Shown piece by piece: positions 26,491-35,319 of a DNA stretch of 64,000 nucleotides. Within the stretch, counting starts at the first letter, position 1, and every line of letters begins with the position of its first letter. The DNA comes from Paludibacter jiangxiensis. GTDB lineage: Bacteria; Bacteroidota; Bacteroidia; Bacteroidales; Paludibacteraceae. Below the pieces are notes generated by a model that saw only the letters and a list, made by a program, of their open reading frames with translations, made no database searches and was not told where the DNA came from. A program made the translations under genes and the position numbers. The DNA is taken from NCBI GenBank assembly GCA_945897785.1, contig CAMDGD010000005.1, forward strand, positions 1-64,000, written 5' to 3'.

Positions 26491-27600
26491 ATGACTTTTT
26501 ATCCCAAATTAATACTCGATGCTTTAAGCAAAGTGCGCTATCCGGGAAACGGAAAAAACTTGGTCGAAAACCAAATGGTAGAAGAAGATATTCGTATAGA
26601 AGGAAACAAAATTAGTTTTTCGCTTATTTTTGATAAGCCTACCAACCCCTTTATTAAGTCGGTTGTTAAAGCAGCCGAACAAGCAATACTAGCGTATGTT
26701 GGCGCCGAAGCCGAAATTAAAGGGAACATTCGCGTAAAAACCTTGCAGGAGGCTAAGCCTGAACCCGAAAAGGCCTTGGCAAATGTAAAAAATATTATTG
26801 CCGTTTCTTCCGGAAAGGGTGGTGTGGGTAAATCAACTATCGCTTCAAACCTAGCCGTTGTTTTGGCTAAAATGGGCTATAAAGTGGGCTTGCTCGATGC
26901 CGATATTCACGGACCCTCAGCCCCAAAAATGTTTGGCTTGGAAGATGCTCGTCCCGTTACCCAAAAAATGGGCGATAGGGATATGTTGCTTCCGGAAGAA
27001 AAGTACGGACTGAAAATTCTTTCTATCGGGTTTTTTGTCGATCCGCATACCGCTCTTTTGTGGCGCGGCGGTATGGCAAGCAATGCCTTAAAACAACTGC
27101 TTACCGATGCTTATTGGGGCGACTTAGATTATTTTGTTATTGATATGCCTCCCGGCACCAGCGATATTCATCTTACGTTAATTCAATCGTTGGGTATTAC
27201 CGGAGCTGTCGTGGTAAGCACTCCGCAAGAGGTGGCGCTAGCCGATGCCAGAAAGGGTATTCAGATGTTTACCAACGATAAAGTGAATGTTCCTGTGTTG
27301 GGCTTAGTCGAAAATATGGCTTGGTTTACTCCCGAAGAGTTGCCCAACAATAAATACTTCATTTTTGGCAAAGAAGGCTGTAAACGATTGGCCGAAGAGT
27401 TGGATGTGCCTTTGCTGGGGCAAATACCTATTGTACAAAGCATCAGAGAAGGTGGCGACGAGGGCAAACCTATCGCTCTACAAACAGAATCGATTGTTGG
27501 CCACGCTTTTTTACAGTTAGGTGCCGAGGTGGTAAAACAAGTAGCCCGCAGAAATGAACAGTTGCCTCCTACTAAGCGGGTGGAAATTGAAAATAAATAG
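26491..27600 (+). CDS. Mrp/NBP35-family iron-sulfur carrier ATPase
   Basis: A 369-residue P-loop ATPase of the Mrp (ApbC) family that carries iron-sulfur clusters to apo-proteins. The N-terminal MIP18/DUF59-type domain (about 1-85) is followed by a deviant Walker A AVSSGKGGVGKST, LLDADIHGPSAPKMFG, and FVIDMPPGTSDIHLTL. The usual CxxC cluster-bridging pair that follows the ENM motif in many homologues is replaced by ENMAWFTPEELPNNK, with no Cys. Other Bacteroidota Mrp proteins look similar, so this seems a lineage variant rather than damage. Cytoplasmic. Confidence 0.9.
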   Translation: MTFYPKLILDALSKVRYPGNGKNLVENQMVEEDIRIEGNKISFSLIFDKPTNPFIKSVVKAAEQAILAYVGAEAEIKGNIRVKTLQEAKPEPEKALANVKNIIAVSSGKGGVGKSTIASNLAVVLAKMGYKVGLLDADIHGPSAPKMFGLEDARPVTQKMGDRDMLLPEEKYGLKILSIGFFVDPHTALLWRGGMASNALKQLLTDAYWGDLDYFVIDMPPGTSDIHLTLIQSLGITGAVVVSTPQEVALADARKGIQMFTNDKVNVPVLGLVENMAWFTPEELPNNKYFIFGKEGCKRLAEELDVPLLGQIPIVQSIREGGDEGKPIALQTESIVGHAFLQLGAEVVKQVARRNEQLPPTKRVEIENK

Positions 27601-27648
27601 CTTGTTTTTTTTACTATAGATATGTTGTGTTTAATTAATTGTATTTAA

Positions 27649-28917
27649 ATGAATATTCTTCTTCTAGGGTCCGGTGGACGGGAACATGCTATGGCATGGA
27701 AAATTGCGCAAAGCAACAAAGTAACGAACTTGTATATTGCTCCCGGAAATGCGGGTACAAAAGCGGTTGGAATTAATCTTCCTATTGCTGCCGATGATTT
27801 TGAGGCCTTAAAACAAGCGGTTGTTGATAAGCAAATAAGTATGGTGGTTGTTGGTCCTGAAGATCCGTTGGTAAAAGGGGTGTACGATTTCTTCAAGCAA
27901 GATGCCGTGCTGAAAGATATACCGGTTGTTGGGCCTTCGAAAATGGGGGCACAGCTTGAGGGTAGTAAAGATTTTTCGAAACAGTTTATGTTTCGCCACA
28001 ACATACCAACAGCAGGTTATAAAAGTGTAACGGCATCAACTATTAACGAGGGTATTGCTTTTCTACAATCAGTAAAAGCACCTTATGTGCTTAAGGCTGA
28101 TGGCTTGGCTGCCGGCAAGGGGGTGTTGATTATTAACGACCTTAACGAAGCCATTGCAGAGCTTCGGAGTATGTTGGATGGAAAGTTTGGTGCAGCTAGT
28201 GCTACCGTTGTTATCGAAGAATTTTTGGCTGGTATAGAGTGCTCTGTTTTTGTTATTACCGATGGGTCGGATTATAAAATTTTGCCCGAGGCTAAAGATT
28301 ATAAACGAATTGGAGCAGGAGATACAGGCTTAAATACCGGAGGCATGGGTGCCGTATCGCCGGTGCCTTTTGCCGATAAGGTGTTTATGCAAAAAGTGGA
28401 AGAACGGATTATTAAACCTACCGTTGAGGGCTTAAAAGCTGAGGGTATCGACTACAAAGGGTTTATCTTTTTTGGCTTGATAAAGGTAAATAACGAACCT
28501 TTCACTATTGAGTATAATGCCCGCATGGGCGATCCGGAAACAGAGGTGGTGATGCTTCGGATTAAGTCGGATTTTGTCGATTTATTAGAGGGAGTAGCGC
28601 AGGGTAATTTAAAAGATAAAAGCATTGAGTTCGACAGCCGTGCTGCCGTAACGGTAGTGCTTGTTTCCGGTGGATATCCTGAAGCTTTCGAAAAAGGAAA
28701 GGTAATTACGAACTTAGATAAGCTTACCGGTAGCATTGTATTTCATGCCGGTACAAAAGAAGATAATGGAGCAGTGCTAAGCAACGGTGGGCGTGTGTTG
28801 GCTGTGAGTTCTTACGGAGAGACTAAGGATGAGGCCTTGAAACAGTCGTTTGCTAACGCACAAAAAATTACTTTCGAAAAGAAATATTTTCGTTCAGATA
28901 TAGGTTTTGATTTGTAA
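27649..28917 (+). CDS. purD: Phosphoribosylamine-glycine ligase
   Basis: ATP-grasp enzyme that joins glycine to phosphoribosylamine, the second step of purine synthesis. At 422 residues it is standard length. Seen: N-terminal [16 protein letters not shown], the ATP-grasp core [26 protein letters not shown], and the metal-binding [15 protein letters not shown]. No fusion to purM or purN. The only other purine gene in the window is purH, about 17 kb away, so the pathway is not clustered here. Confidence 0.96.
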   Translation: MNILLLGSGGREHAMAWKIAQSNKVTNLYIAPGNAGTKAVGINLPIAADDFEALKQAVVDKQISMVVVGPEDPLVKGVYDFFKQDAVLKDIPVVGPSKMGAQLEGSKDFSKQFMFRHNIPTAGYKSVTASTINEGIAFLQSVKAPYVLKADGLAAGKGVLIINDLNEAIAELRSMLDGKFGAASATVVIEEFLAGIECSVFVITDGSDYKILPEAKDYKRIGAGDTGLNTGGMGAVSPVPFADKVFMQKVEERIIKPTVEGLKAEGIDYKGFIFFGLIKVNNEPFTIEYNARMGDPETEVVMLRIKSDFVDLLEGVAQGNLKDKSIEFDSRAAVTVVLVSGGYPEAFEKGKVITNLDKLTGSIVFHAGTKEDNGAVLSNGGRVLAVSSYGETKDEALKQSFANAQKITFEKKYFRSDIGFDL

Positions 28918-29130
28918 TACAATGAACATGGTTTTTTACTAAATCATCCAATTATACATAACGAGCCATGAGAAAAGCTTTCTCACACACAAGTATGATT
29001 AATTGGAATAGCTGCCACTTGATTAGCGATAGCGTATCCTGTGGTAAGGCAAGTTAATATCACGACTAACAGGAGTAAATATCGCCGAAGACTAATATCG
29101 CGAAGCTACTATCAACTAAACTATAAACAG
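28918..29130 (+). other. Intergenic leader with nested hairpins before glycosyltransferase
   Basis: This 213-bp stretch has no convincing coding frame; the 30 extra codons of the downstream ORF look random. TGAGAAA-AGC-TTTCTCA (28969-28985) forms a tight hairpin with no T run. Outside it, CCAATTATACAT and TATGATTAATTGG could pair imperfectly. A related ACTAACAGGAGTAAATATCGC / ACTAATATCGCGAAG pair of short direct repeats follows. I do not recognise an RNA family. Confidence 0.3.
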
Positions 29131-30261
29131 ATGAAAATTGCTATTGTTGGTACAACACATCCTTACCGCGGAGGCTTATCTGCTTTTAACGAAAGGCTAT
29201 CCAAGCAACTTATAAAAGAAGGGCATGAGCTTGTTGTGTACACTTTCACCTTGCAGTATCCTAATTTCTTGTTTCCGGGTAAAACACAGTTTTCTGCTGA
29301 ACCCGCTCCTCAAGAATTACACATTATTCCGTGTATAAACTCTATTAATCCGTTTAACTGGATTCGTGTTGGACGAAAAATTAGAAAGGCCAACTATGAT
29401 GCTGTAATTTTTTGTTATTGGATGTCTTTTATGGCTCCTTGTTTTGGGACTATTGCCCGCTGTTTACGCAAAAGAACAAAGAAAATGGCGCTGGTCCATA
29501 ATATGATTCCACACGAAAAAAGCCTTTTGGATGTGTTGTTTCCAAGGTATTTTGTGCGTGCTATGGATGCTTTTACTGCCATGTCGCAGGTGGTAGTTGA
29601 TGATATAAAGAAATTGGGTGCTACAAACAAACCGCTAACTTTAACTCCCCATCCGCTGTACGATCATTTTGGCGTGCGTATGACCAGAGAGGATGCGCTT
29701 GAGCGTTTGAGCCTTGATTCTAGCTATAGGTTTGTTTTGTTTTTTGGGTTGATTCGCAGCTATAAAGGGCTTGATTTATTGCTCGAAGCTTTTGCTGATG
29801 AGCGCTTGCGCAAGCTTCCTGTAAAATTGTTGGTTGCAGGTGAGTTTTACGAAGACGAACAGTATTATTTGGATATTATTACCGAAAAAGATTTGTCGGA
29901 GCATGTGTTAATTTGCGACAATTATATTCCCGAAAATGAGGTGCGTGAGTGGTTCTCGGCTGCCGATTTAATTGTACAGCCTTACCGAAGTGCAACACAA
30001 AGTGGTATTAGTCAAATTGCCTATCATTTCGAAAAGCCTATGCTGGTTACCAATGTTGGTGGCTTGGCAGAGATTGTGCCTAACGGAAAAGCCGGTTATG
30101 TAGTGGAGCCTAAGCCAACTCAAATTGCTGATGCCTTGTTAGACTTTTATCAAAATAATCGCCAAAAAGAACTTGAAGAGGGTACCAAAGAAGCAAAGAA
30201 AAAATACGATTGGGCTGTAATGACAAAAAAGATTATTGACTTATTGACTGAAATAAAATAA
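29131..30261 (+). CDS. GT4-type glycosyltransferase
   Basis: A 376-residue GT-B glycosyltransferase. I start it at ATG 29131 (MKIAIVGTTHPYRGGLSAF) since this is the classic N-terminal strand and nucleotide loop, and the upstream 30 codons lack homology features. The donor-binding C-terminal half shows FFGLIRSYKGLDLLLEAF, then ADLIVQPYRSATQSGISQIA and NVGGLAEIVPNGKAGYVVEP, the GT1/GT4 pattern. The acceptor is unknown. It is a lone transferase, not in a polysaccharide cluster, preceded by a structured intergenic region. Confidence 0.9.
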   Translation: MKIAIVGTTHPYRGGLSAFNERLSKQLIKEGHELVVYTFTLQYPNFLFPGKTQFSAEPAPQELHIIPCINSINPFNWIRVGRKIRKANYDAVIFCYWMSFMAPCFGTIARCLRKRTKKMALVHNMIPHEKSLLDVLFPRYFVRAMDAFTAMSQVVVDDIKKLGATNKPLTLTPHPLYDHFGVRMTREDALERLSLDSSYRFVLFFGLIRSYKGLDLLLEAFADERLRKLPVKLLVAGEFYEDEQYYLDIITEKDLSEHVLICDNYIPENEVREWFSAADLIVQPYRSATQSGISQIAYHFEKPMLVTNVGGLAEIVPNGKAGYVVEPKPTQIADALLDFYQNNRQKELEEGTKEAKKKYDWAVMTKKIIDLLTEIK

Positions 30262-30319
30262 AAATTATTATTTTTAGATGTTTTTTCTTTATTTGTTAAC
30301 TTATTAATTCAATAGCACT

Positions 30320-30748
30320 ATGAAACTACAATGTATCTTGACAAACACAGAAAATGAAACCATGCGCAATGTGGCAATAATGCTATTGAGGGTGTTGGCT
30401 GGTGGTTTTTTGCTTACGCATGGCTTGGCAAAATTGTCGAATTTTGAAGCGTTAAGTCAGGTTTTTCCTGATCCAATTGGCTTGGGCAGCACTGTATCTT
30501 TAGTATTAGTTTTAGTTGCCGAAGTGTTGTGTGCCGTATTGGTTATTGTTGGCTTTTTTACACGTTTAGCGGTGTTACCCATACTATTTGCTATGGGAGT
30601 TGCTGCTTTTGTAATTCATGCAAACGAACCCTTTGCCGGTAAAGAGTTGGCCTTGTTTTATCTTGGTGTATTTGTAGTGCTATTTTTTACCGGCTCCGGT
30701 AAATATGCTGTTGATACATTTATAAAAGACTGTTTCTATATTGATTAA
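30320..30748 (+). CDS. DoxX family membrane protein
   Basis: A 142-residue membrane protein with four predicted helices. The opening LLRVLAGGFLLTHGLAKL and the VLVLVAEVLCAVLVIVGFFTRLA segment are typical of DoxX/DoxD-like proteins; SGKYAVD ends the last helix. An internal ATG at 30362 (MRNVAIMLLR) is a possible start, but a short polar N-terminal extension is common in relatives. Members are linked to redox or quinol metabolism in some bacteria, without a defined activity here. A strong terminator follows. Confidence 0.88.
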   Translation: MKLQCILTNTENETMRNVAIMLLRVLAGGFLLTHGLAKLSNFEALSQVFPDPIGLGSTVSLVLVLVAEVLCAVLVIVGFFTRLAVLPILFAMGVAAFVIHANEPFAGKELALFYLGVFVVLFFTGSGKYAVDTFIKDCFYID

Positions 30749-30767
30749 AAAGAGTTCGTTATATGTG

Positions 30768-30800
30768 AACCGCCATTACGCTTTGTTGTGGCGGTTTTTT
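30768..30800 (+). terminator. Intrinsic terminator after doxX-like gene
   Basis: An 8-bp perfect stem, AACCGCCA (30768-30775) with TGGCGGTT (30789-30796), is followed by a T run. It separates the DoxX gene from the MetH-activation gene, which therefore needs its own promoter. Confidence 0.85.
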
Positions 30801-30844
30801 TATTGTCGATTTTTTTTACCTTTGTTTTTTTTAATACCAATTAA

Positions 30845-31789
30845 ATGAGTTATCAACCTGCTATACCCAATCAACAAGGCATACAAATTATTTCCAATAT
30901 ATCGGTAGAAAGTTTAGTGCCGTATATTGATTGGCGTTTCTTTTTTATGGCTTGGAAATTAACCGGAAAGTATGATGGGATGGATGCTGTATGCGATTGT
31001 CAATCATGTCAAGTAGGCTGGTTGCATCAATTTCCCGAGGCTGACAGAGCAAAGGCAAAAGAGGCTTTAAGCTTGTATAAAGATGCACGACAAATGCTTA
31101 AGGATATGGTACATCAGCAGGCTTTTTCTGTGAAAGGAGTTGTAGGTATTTTTCCTGCTGTATCAGAAAAAGAGGGCATCAGTTTTTTTTATCAAGATAA
31201 AAAAATAGTTGTTGCCACTTTGCGTCAGCAAGAATTTAAAAAAGAGGGCATTTATTATTCTTTATCCGATTTTATTTCGCCAAAAAATGATTATGCAGGT
31301 ACTTTCGCTGTTACCGTGCATGGTGCCGAAGCTATGGCTAAGGTGTTCGATAAAGAGGACGATACCTATAATTCAATTTTAGTAAAAACCCTTGCCGATC
31401 GCTTGGCTGAGGCAGCTGCTGAATGGATTCACGAAAAAGTACGGAAAGAAATATGGGGGTATGCTAAAGACGAAGATATTAGTATTGAGGATATGTTGAA
31501 AGTGCGGTATTCGGGTATTCGTCCTGCTGTAGGTTATCCTTCTTTACCCGATCAATCAATTATTTTTGATTTACAGCCTATCTTGCCTTTCGATACAATT
31601 GGCATAAGCCTAACCGAAAATGGGGCTATGTTCCCTAATGCTTCTGTTTGCGGATTACTTATTTCTCATCCTAAATCGCAGTATTTTAACATTGGGAAAA
31701 TTGATATTGAACAACTTGGCGATTATGCTAAACGGAGAGGAAAATCACCCGGTGAGATAAAAAAATGGTTAGCTCAGAATTTGAGTTAA
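30845..31789 (+). CDS. Free-standing methionine synthase (MetH) activation domain
   Basis: The 314 residues correspond almost end to end to the C-terminal reactivation domain of cobalamin-dependent methionine synthase. Matches include YIDWRFFFMAWKLTGKY (about 27-43), LYKDARQMLKDM, GVVGIFPAV, LADRLAEAAAEWIHEKVRKE, the AdoMet-binding RPAVGYPSLPDQS (RPAPGYP in E. coli MetH) and LTENGAMFPNASVCGLLISHP. In full-length MetH this domain uses AdoMet and reduced flavodoxin to rescue oxidised cob(II)alamin. Here no homocysteine, folate or B12-binding domain is attached or encoded nearby, so the rest of the enzyme must be elsewhere. The ORF is complete, with a clean start and stop. Confidence 0.9.
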   Translation: MSYQPAIPNQQGIQIISNISVESLVPYIDWRFFFMAWKLTGKYDGMDAVCDCQSCQVGWLHQFPEADRAKAKEALSLYKDARQMLKDMVHQQAFSVKGVVGIFPAVSEKEGISFFYQDKKIVVATLRQQEFKKEGIYYSLSDFISPKNDYAGTFAVTVHGAEAMAKVFDKEDDTYNSILVKTLADRLAEAAAEWIHEKVRKEIWGYAKDEDISIEDMLKVRYSGIRPAVGYPSLPDQSIIFDLQPILPFDTIGISLTENGAMFPNASVCGLLISHPKSQYFNIGKIDIEQLGDYAKRRGKSPGEIKKWLAQNLS

Positions 31790-31820
31790 CTAAAGTATCT
31801 ATCAACATTGTGTAATAATT

Positions 31821-32933
31821 ATGAAGTTTATTATTAGTAGTTTGATTGTATTTTGTGTATGTGTGACTTTGTTTGCTTTTGATGATGGAAGCATTAAACT
31901 TATTAAGTTTAAAGATGGTATTCATCATTGGAATTTGAAAAATCCGGATAGAAATTACGACAGATATGACAGAACAGAGTTCGAAGCTATTGCGCAGAAT
32001 TTTGTTGAATGGCAAAATTACGATGGAGGATGGCCAAAAAATATAGATTGGTTAGCTAAAATTGATAAAGATTCTGTGCGTAGAATAATGCAGAAACGAT
32101 ACCGCTCAAGTACTCTAGATAACCGAAATATTTTTCCGCAAATTGAATACCTGAGCGAAGCTTATACCAGAACAAAGAATGAAACATTTAAAAATTCGGC
32201 CGAAAAAGGCTTGCAGTATATTTTAGCTATTCAAAATAGCTTGAGTGGAGGATGGCGAGGTTGGGATATTGATGCTATTACATACAATGATGAAATCATG
32301 ACTGGCGTGATGAATCTTATGCTCGATATTAAACTGAAACACGAGAATTATACTTGGGTGTCGGAAGAGTTGTATGATAAAATTGTCAAGTCTTTAGATA
32401 AAGCCATTAAGGTAACTTTGAAATGCCAAATTGAGGTAGATGGAGTGAAAACGGCTTGGGGGCAGCAACATAGTCATAAAACACTACGCCCAATGGAAGC
32501 TCGTTCGTTTGAGTTGCCTTCAATTACGGCTAATGAAAGTTGTGATGTGTTGTTGTTTTTGATGCGTATAGAGAATCCCGATCAAGATGTTATTGATGCT
32601 GTTCATGCCGGCGTAAAATGGTTGGAAAAGGCAAAGCTAAATGGTTTTAAAATAGAACGAGTGCCTTTGCCAAGAAATCAATACATCAATAAGGAATATC
32701 CGTATGATTTACAAGTAATTGAAGACCTTCAAGCCAAACCTATTTGGGCGCGTTTTTATGATATTGAAACCAATCAGCCTTTTTTGTGTAATCGCGATGG
32801 TATAAAAGTATATAATTTAAATGAAGTAAGCCCCGAGTCTCGTACCGGCTATGCTTGGTATGGATATTGGCCGGAACCGGTGTTTAAAGCCTATGCCGAT
32901 TGGAAAGGTAGAAAAGATGTTTTTCGTCATTAA
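31821..32933 (+). CDS. PL10-family pectate lyase
   Basis: A 370-residue secreted pectate lyase of the alpha/alpha toroid family PL10, cleaving polygalacturonate by beta-elimination. The signal peptide is about 1-19 (SSLIVFCVCVTLFAF). Family landmarks: WQNYDGGWPKNIDW, STLDNRNIFPQIEYLSEAY, ITYNDEIMTGVMNLML, WGQQHSHKTLRPMEARSFEL with the conserved Arg, and RTGYAWYGYWPEP at the end. It has no carbohydrate-binding module or T9SS sorting domain. The GGW and DN/ND acidic positions are retained, so activity is plausible. No other pectin genes lie next to it, unlike a typical polysaccharide utilisation locus. Confidence 0.88.
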   Translation: MKFIISSLIVFCVCVTLFAFDDGSIKLIKFKDGIHHWNLKNPDRNYDRYDRTEFEAIAQNFVEWQNYDGGWPKNIDWLAKIDKDSVRRIMQKRYRSSTLDNRNIFPQIEYLSEAYTRTKNETFKNSAEKGLQYILAIQNSLSGGWRGWDIDAITYNDEIMTGVMNLMLDIKLKHENYTWVSEELYDKIVKSLDKAIKVTLKCQIEVDGVKTAWGQQHSHKTLRPMEARSFELPSITANESCDVLLFLMRIENPDQDVIDAVHAGVKWLEKAKLNGFKIERVPLPRNQYINKEYPYDLQVIEDLQAKPIWARFYDIETNQPFLCNRDGIKVYNLNEVSPESRTGYAWYGYWPEPVFKAYADWKGRKDVFRH

Positions 32934-32952
32934 AAAATAAGAAAATATTGTC

Positions 32953-35319
32953 TTGAATAATTGCTCTTTGCCATTGGTATTCAGCCTTTTTGTGCTTCTC
33001 TTTGCTGTACAAGGGTTCTCGCAAGAGGAAACACTCTTGGTTGGTCAGGTAATAGATAAAAGTGATAAACAGCCTTTAAGTAATGTGTTTGTGCATTTCG
33101 ACCAAAGCGGAGTGGGCACTACAACGAATGATGAAGGTTATTTTGTGCTTCGTACTACCGAAGTGCATACCCATTTGGTGGTTTCGTTGATGGGGTATAA
33201 AGCTAAAACGGTACGGGTAACCCCAGGCGAGAGTAAAGGCTTAACCATACGCTTGTCGGAAGAGAATTTTTCCTTACCCGACTTGCTAATTTTTCCAACC
33301 GAAAATCCTGCTATAGCATTTATGCGCAAAGTGCGTGCCCGAAGAGTACTCAATAATCCCATGCGCTTTCAAGGTTATAAAGTCCAACTACAAGAGCAGA
33401 CCTATGCTTCTATTGGGAATATTAATAAAAGAAATGCTAACCGTAAGCTTTTTTATAAACTTCAAAAGGGCTTGTTAACTGCCAATGATTCGACCTATTT
33501 TTTACCAATCTATTATGGTGAAAAAAGCTTTCGTTTACATGATGGAAAACAAACGGAATTGCAGTCTGATGATAAAAGTATTTTTCCGGCTGATTATACT
33601 GTTATTGGTGAGTTGATTCAACAATTCCCTGTTCAGGTAAATTTTTACGAGAATTACCTGTCGTTATTTGGTAAAAATTTTCTTAGTCCTTTAGCCGATT
33701 ATGCCGATAAAAAATACCATTATTTTTTTAAAGATAGTTTTTTATTGGCCGAACATAAACAGTATGAAATTGTTTTCCGGCCTAAAAATTATAAAGAATT
33801 GCTTTTTGAGGGAAGCATGCTCGTAGATTCAGCCTCCTTGGCTTTAAGCAATATTACAGCGCATTTAACTCAGGCTGCAAACATTAATTTTATACAGCAA
33901 CTTGCTTTTGTTCAAGAGTTTACTGGTAATAACGACAAGTGGGTTTTTCGGCACCAATCGCTTGTTGCTAATCTTCGGTTTATGAAGCAAGACCATGTTT
34001 CTAACGCTTTTTTTATTACTAAAAACAGTTTGTTTGACAGTTCATTGACAGATAGCACAACCGTATCTTCAGTAACAGACACTGCTTTTTTACAGGCTAT
34101 AGATACCTTGCAAGAGCAAAATTCTGTTAAAACGTTTAATGCCTTATCGCAACTGTTTTTGGATAAGTATATCTCTGTGGGTAAAATAGATATAGGTCCC
34201 GTAAATTTATTTTCGAGTTACAATAAAGTGGAGGGGAATAGATTTACCGTAGGCGCTCGCACCGGGAAAGAGTTGTCGCCTTTTTTTACTGTTGGCGGGT
34301 ATGGAGGCTATGGTTTGTTGGATGCCGATTGGAAGTATGGAGGTGAGTTTCAGTATCGATTTAAACAACCCGAGTATGCTGTGCTCGGATTGGCTTACGA
34401 TAATAATACTTTTCAACTTGATTTTTCTTTTCATGATCAGCTTCGACACGAAAATTTTGTAGGCAATGGCTTGGCTGATTTTAGCACCTTTTTATTTCGC
34501 ATAGATGCTGGTCACTATATTAGGCGTGAGCAGGTTAGTTTGTTTTTTGCAAAGCAATGGGTTAAGGGTTTTACTACACACTTAGGGCTTGCGTCGAAGC
34601 GCTATTTTCCTAATCAGTTTGTTGTTTTTAGCCAAAAAGGAATTCCTTTGGCTGCCTTACGCGATTATAGCCTTACTGTTGATTTCCGTTTTTCATTTAA
34701 AGAAAGGGTTATAGATAACTTCTTTCATCGTATTTTCTTAAGTAATTTATGGCCAATAACGCATGTTGTCTTTACTGCCGGAAACGCTCAACTGGATAAG
34801 AATAATTGCCCTTACCTAAAACTGCATACGGCTACTAAACAAACGGTTTTGCTAGGTATTTTTGGTAGCTTTCGGTACACTGTCGAGGCCGGTACTATAT
34901 TAGGTACCGTACCTTATCCTTTGTTGGAATTGTATACAGCCTTTGATAATAATGGCTTCGGTAGATACGCTGTGCATAGGAATAAGGCATTTATTTATGC
35001 TACAGATGCTTATGTTAATATACAAGGAAATATTACAACAAATGGCTTGCTTTTAAATTATATACCAATTGTTAATCGGTGTAATTTGAGAGAAACTGTT
35101 GGGTTTAAAGTGGCTTATGGAAAAGTATCGGATAAACAGTTGGGGTTGATGGATCTGCCTTCGTTTATTTATCCGCTACAAAAACCCTATGTGCAATGGA
35201 GTGCAGGTATTACAAATATTTTTAAAGTGATGGCGTTAGAGTCAGTTTGGGAAATAATACCTATAAAAAGTAGCTTGTTAACTTGGGGTGTGCAAGTAAG
35301 GTTTTTTGCAGGGTTTTAG
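32953..35319 (+). CDS. DUF5686 outer-membrane protein with carboxypeptidase-like domain
   Basis: A 788-residue exported protein. TTG at 32953 is the best start: it leads directly into a signal peptide (LPLVFSLFVLLFAVQGFSQ). A carboxypeptidase D regulatory-like fold follows (about 28-110; TNDEGYFVLRTTEVHTHLVV), then a DUF5686 region of about 650 residues that looks like a beta-barrel at the C-terminus, ending VRFFAGF. The family is widespread in Bacteroidota and is of unknown function. It is 19 bp downstream of the pectate lyase, suggesting one transcript, and overlaps the convergent barrel gene by 4 bp. Confidence 0.85.
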   Translation: MNNCSLPLVFSLFVLLFAVQGFSQEETLLVGQVIDKSDKQPLSNVFVHFDQSGVGTTTNDEGYFVLRTTEVHTHLVVSLMGYKAKTVRVTPGESKGLTIRLSEENFSLPDLLIFPTENPAIAFMRKVRARRVLNNPMRFQGYKVQLQEQTYASIGNINKRNANRKLFYKLQKGLLTANDSTYFLPIYYGEKSFRLHDGKQTELQSDDKSIFPADYTVIGELIQQFPVQVNFYENYLSLFGKNFLSPLADYADKKYHYFFKDSFLLAEHKQYEIVFRPKNYKELLFEGSMLVDSASLALSNITAHLTQAANINFIQQLAFVQEFTGNNDKWVFRHQSLVANLRFMKQDHVSNAFFITKNSLFDSSLTDSTTVSSVTDTAFLQAIDTLQEQNSVKTFNALSQLFLDKYISVGKIDIGPVNLFSSYNKVEGNRFTVGARTGKELSPFFTVGGYGGYGLLDADWKYGGEFQYRFKQPEYAVLGLAYDNNTFQLDFSFHDQLRHENFVGNGLADFSTFLFRIDAGHYIRREQVSLFFAKQWVKGFTTHLGLASKRYFPNQFVVFSQKGIPLAALRDYSLTVDFRFSFKERVIDNFFHRIFLSNLWPITHVVFTAGNAQLDKNNCPYLKLHTATKQTVLLGIFGSFRYTVEAGTILGTVPYPLLELYTAFDNNGFGRYAVHRNKAFIYATDAYVNIQGNITTNGLLLNYIPIVNRCNLRETVGFKVAYGKVSDKQLGLMDLPSFIYPLQKPYVQWSAGITNIFKVMALESVWEIIPIKSSLLTWGVQVRFFAGF

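Noticed and set aside
27645-28004. Minus ORF of 119 codons opposite purD
   Set aside because: Overlaps the N-terminus of purD completely and lacks family features.
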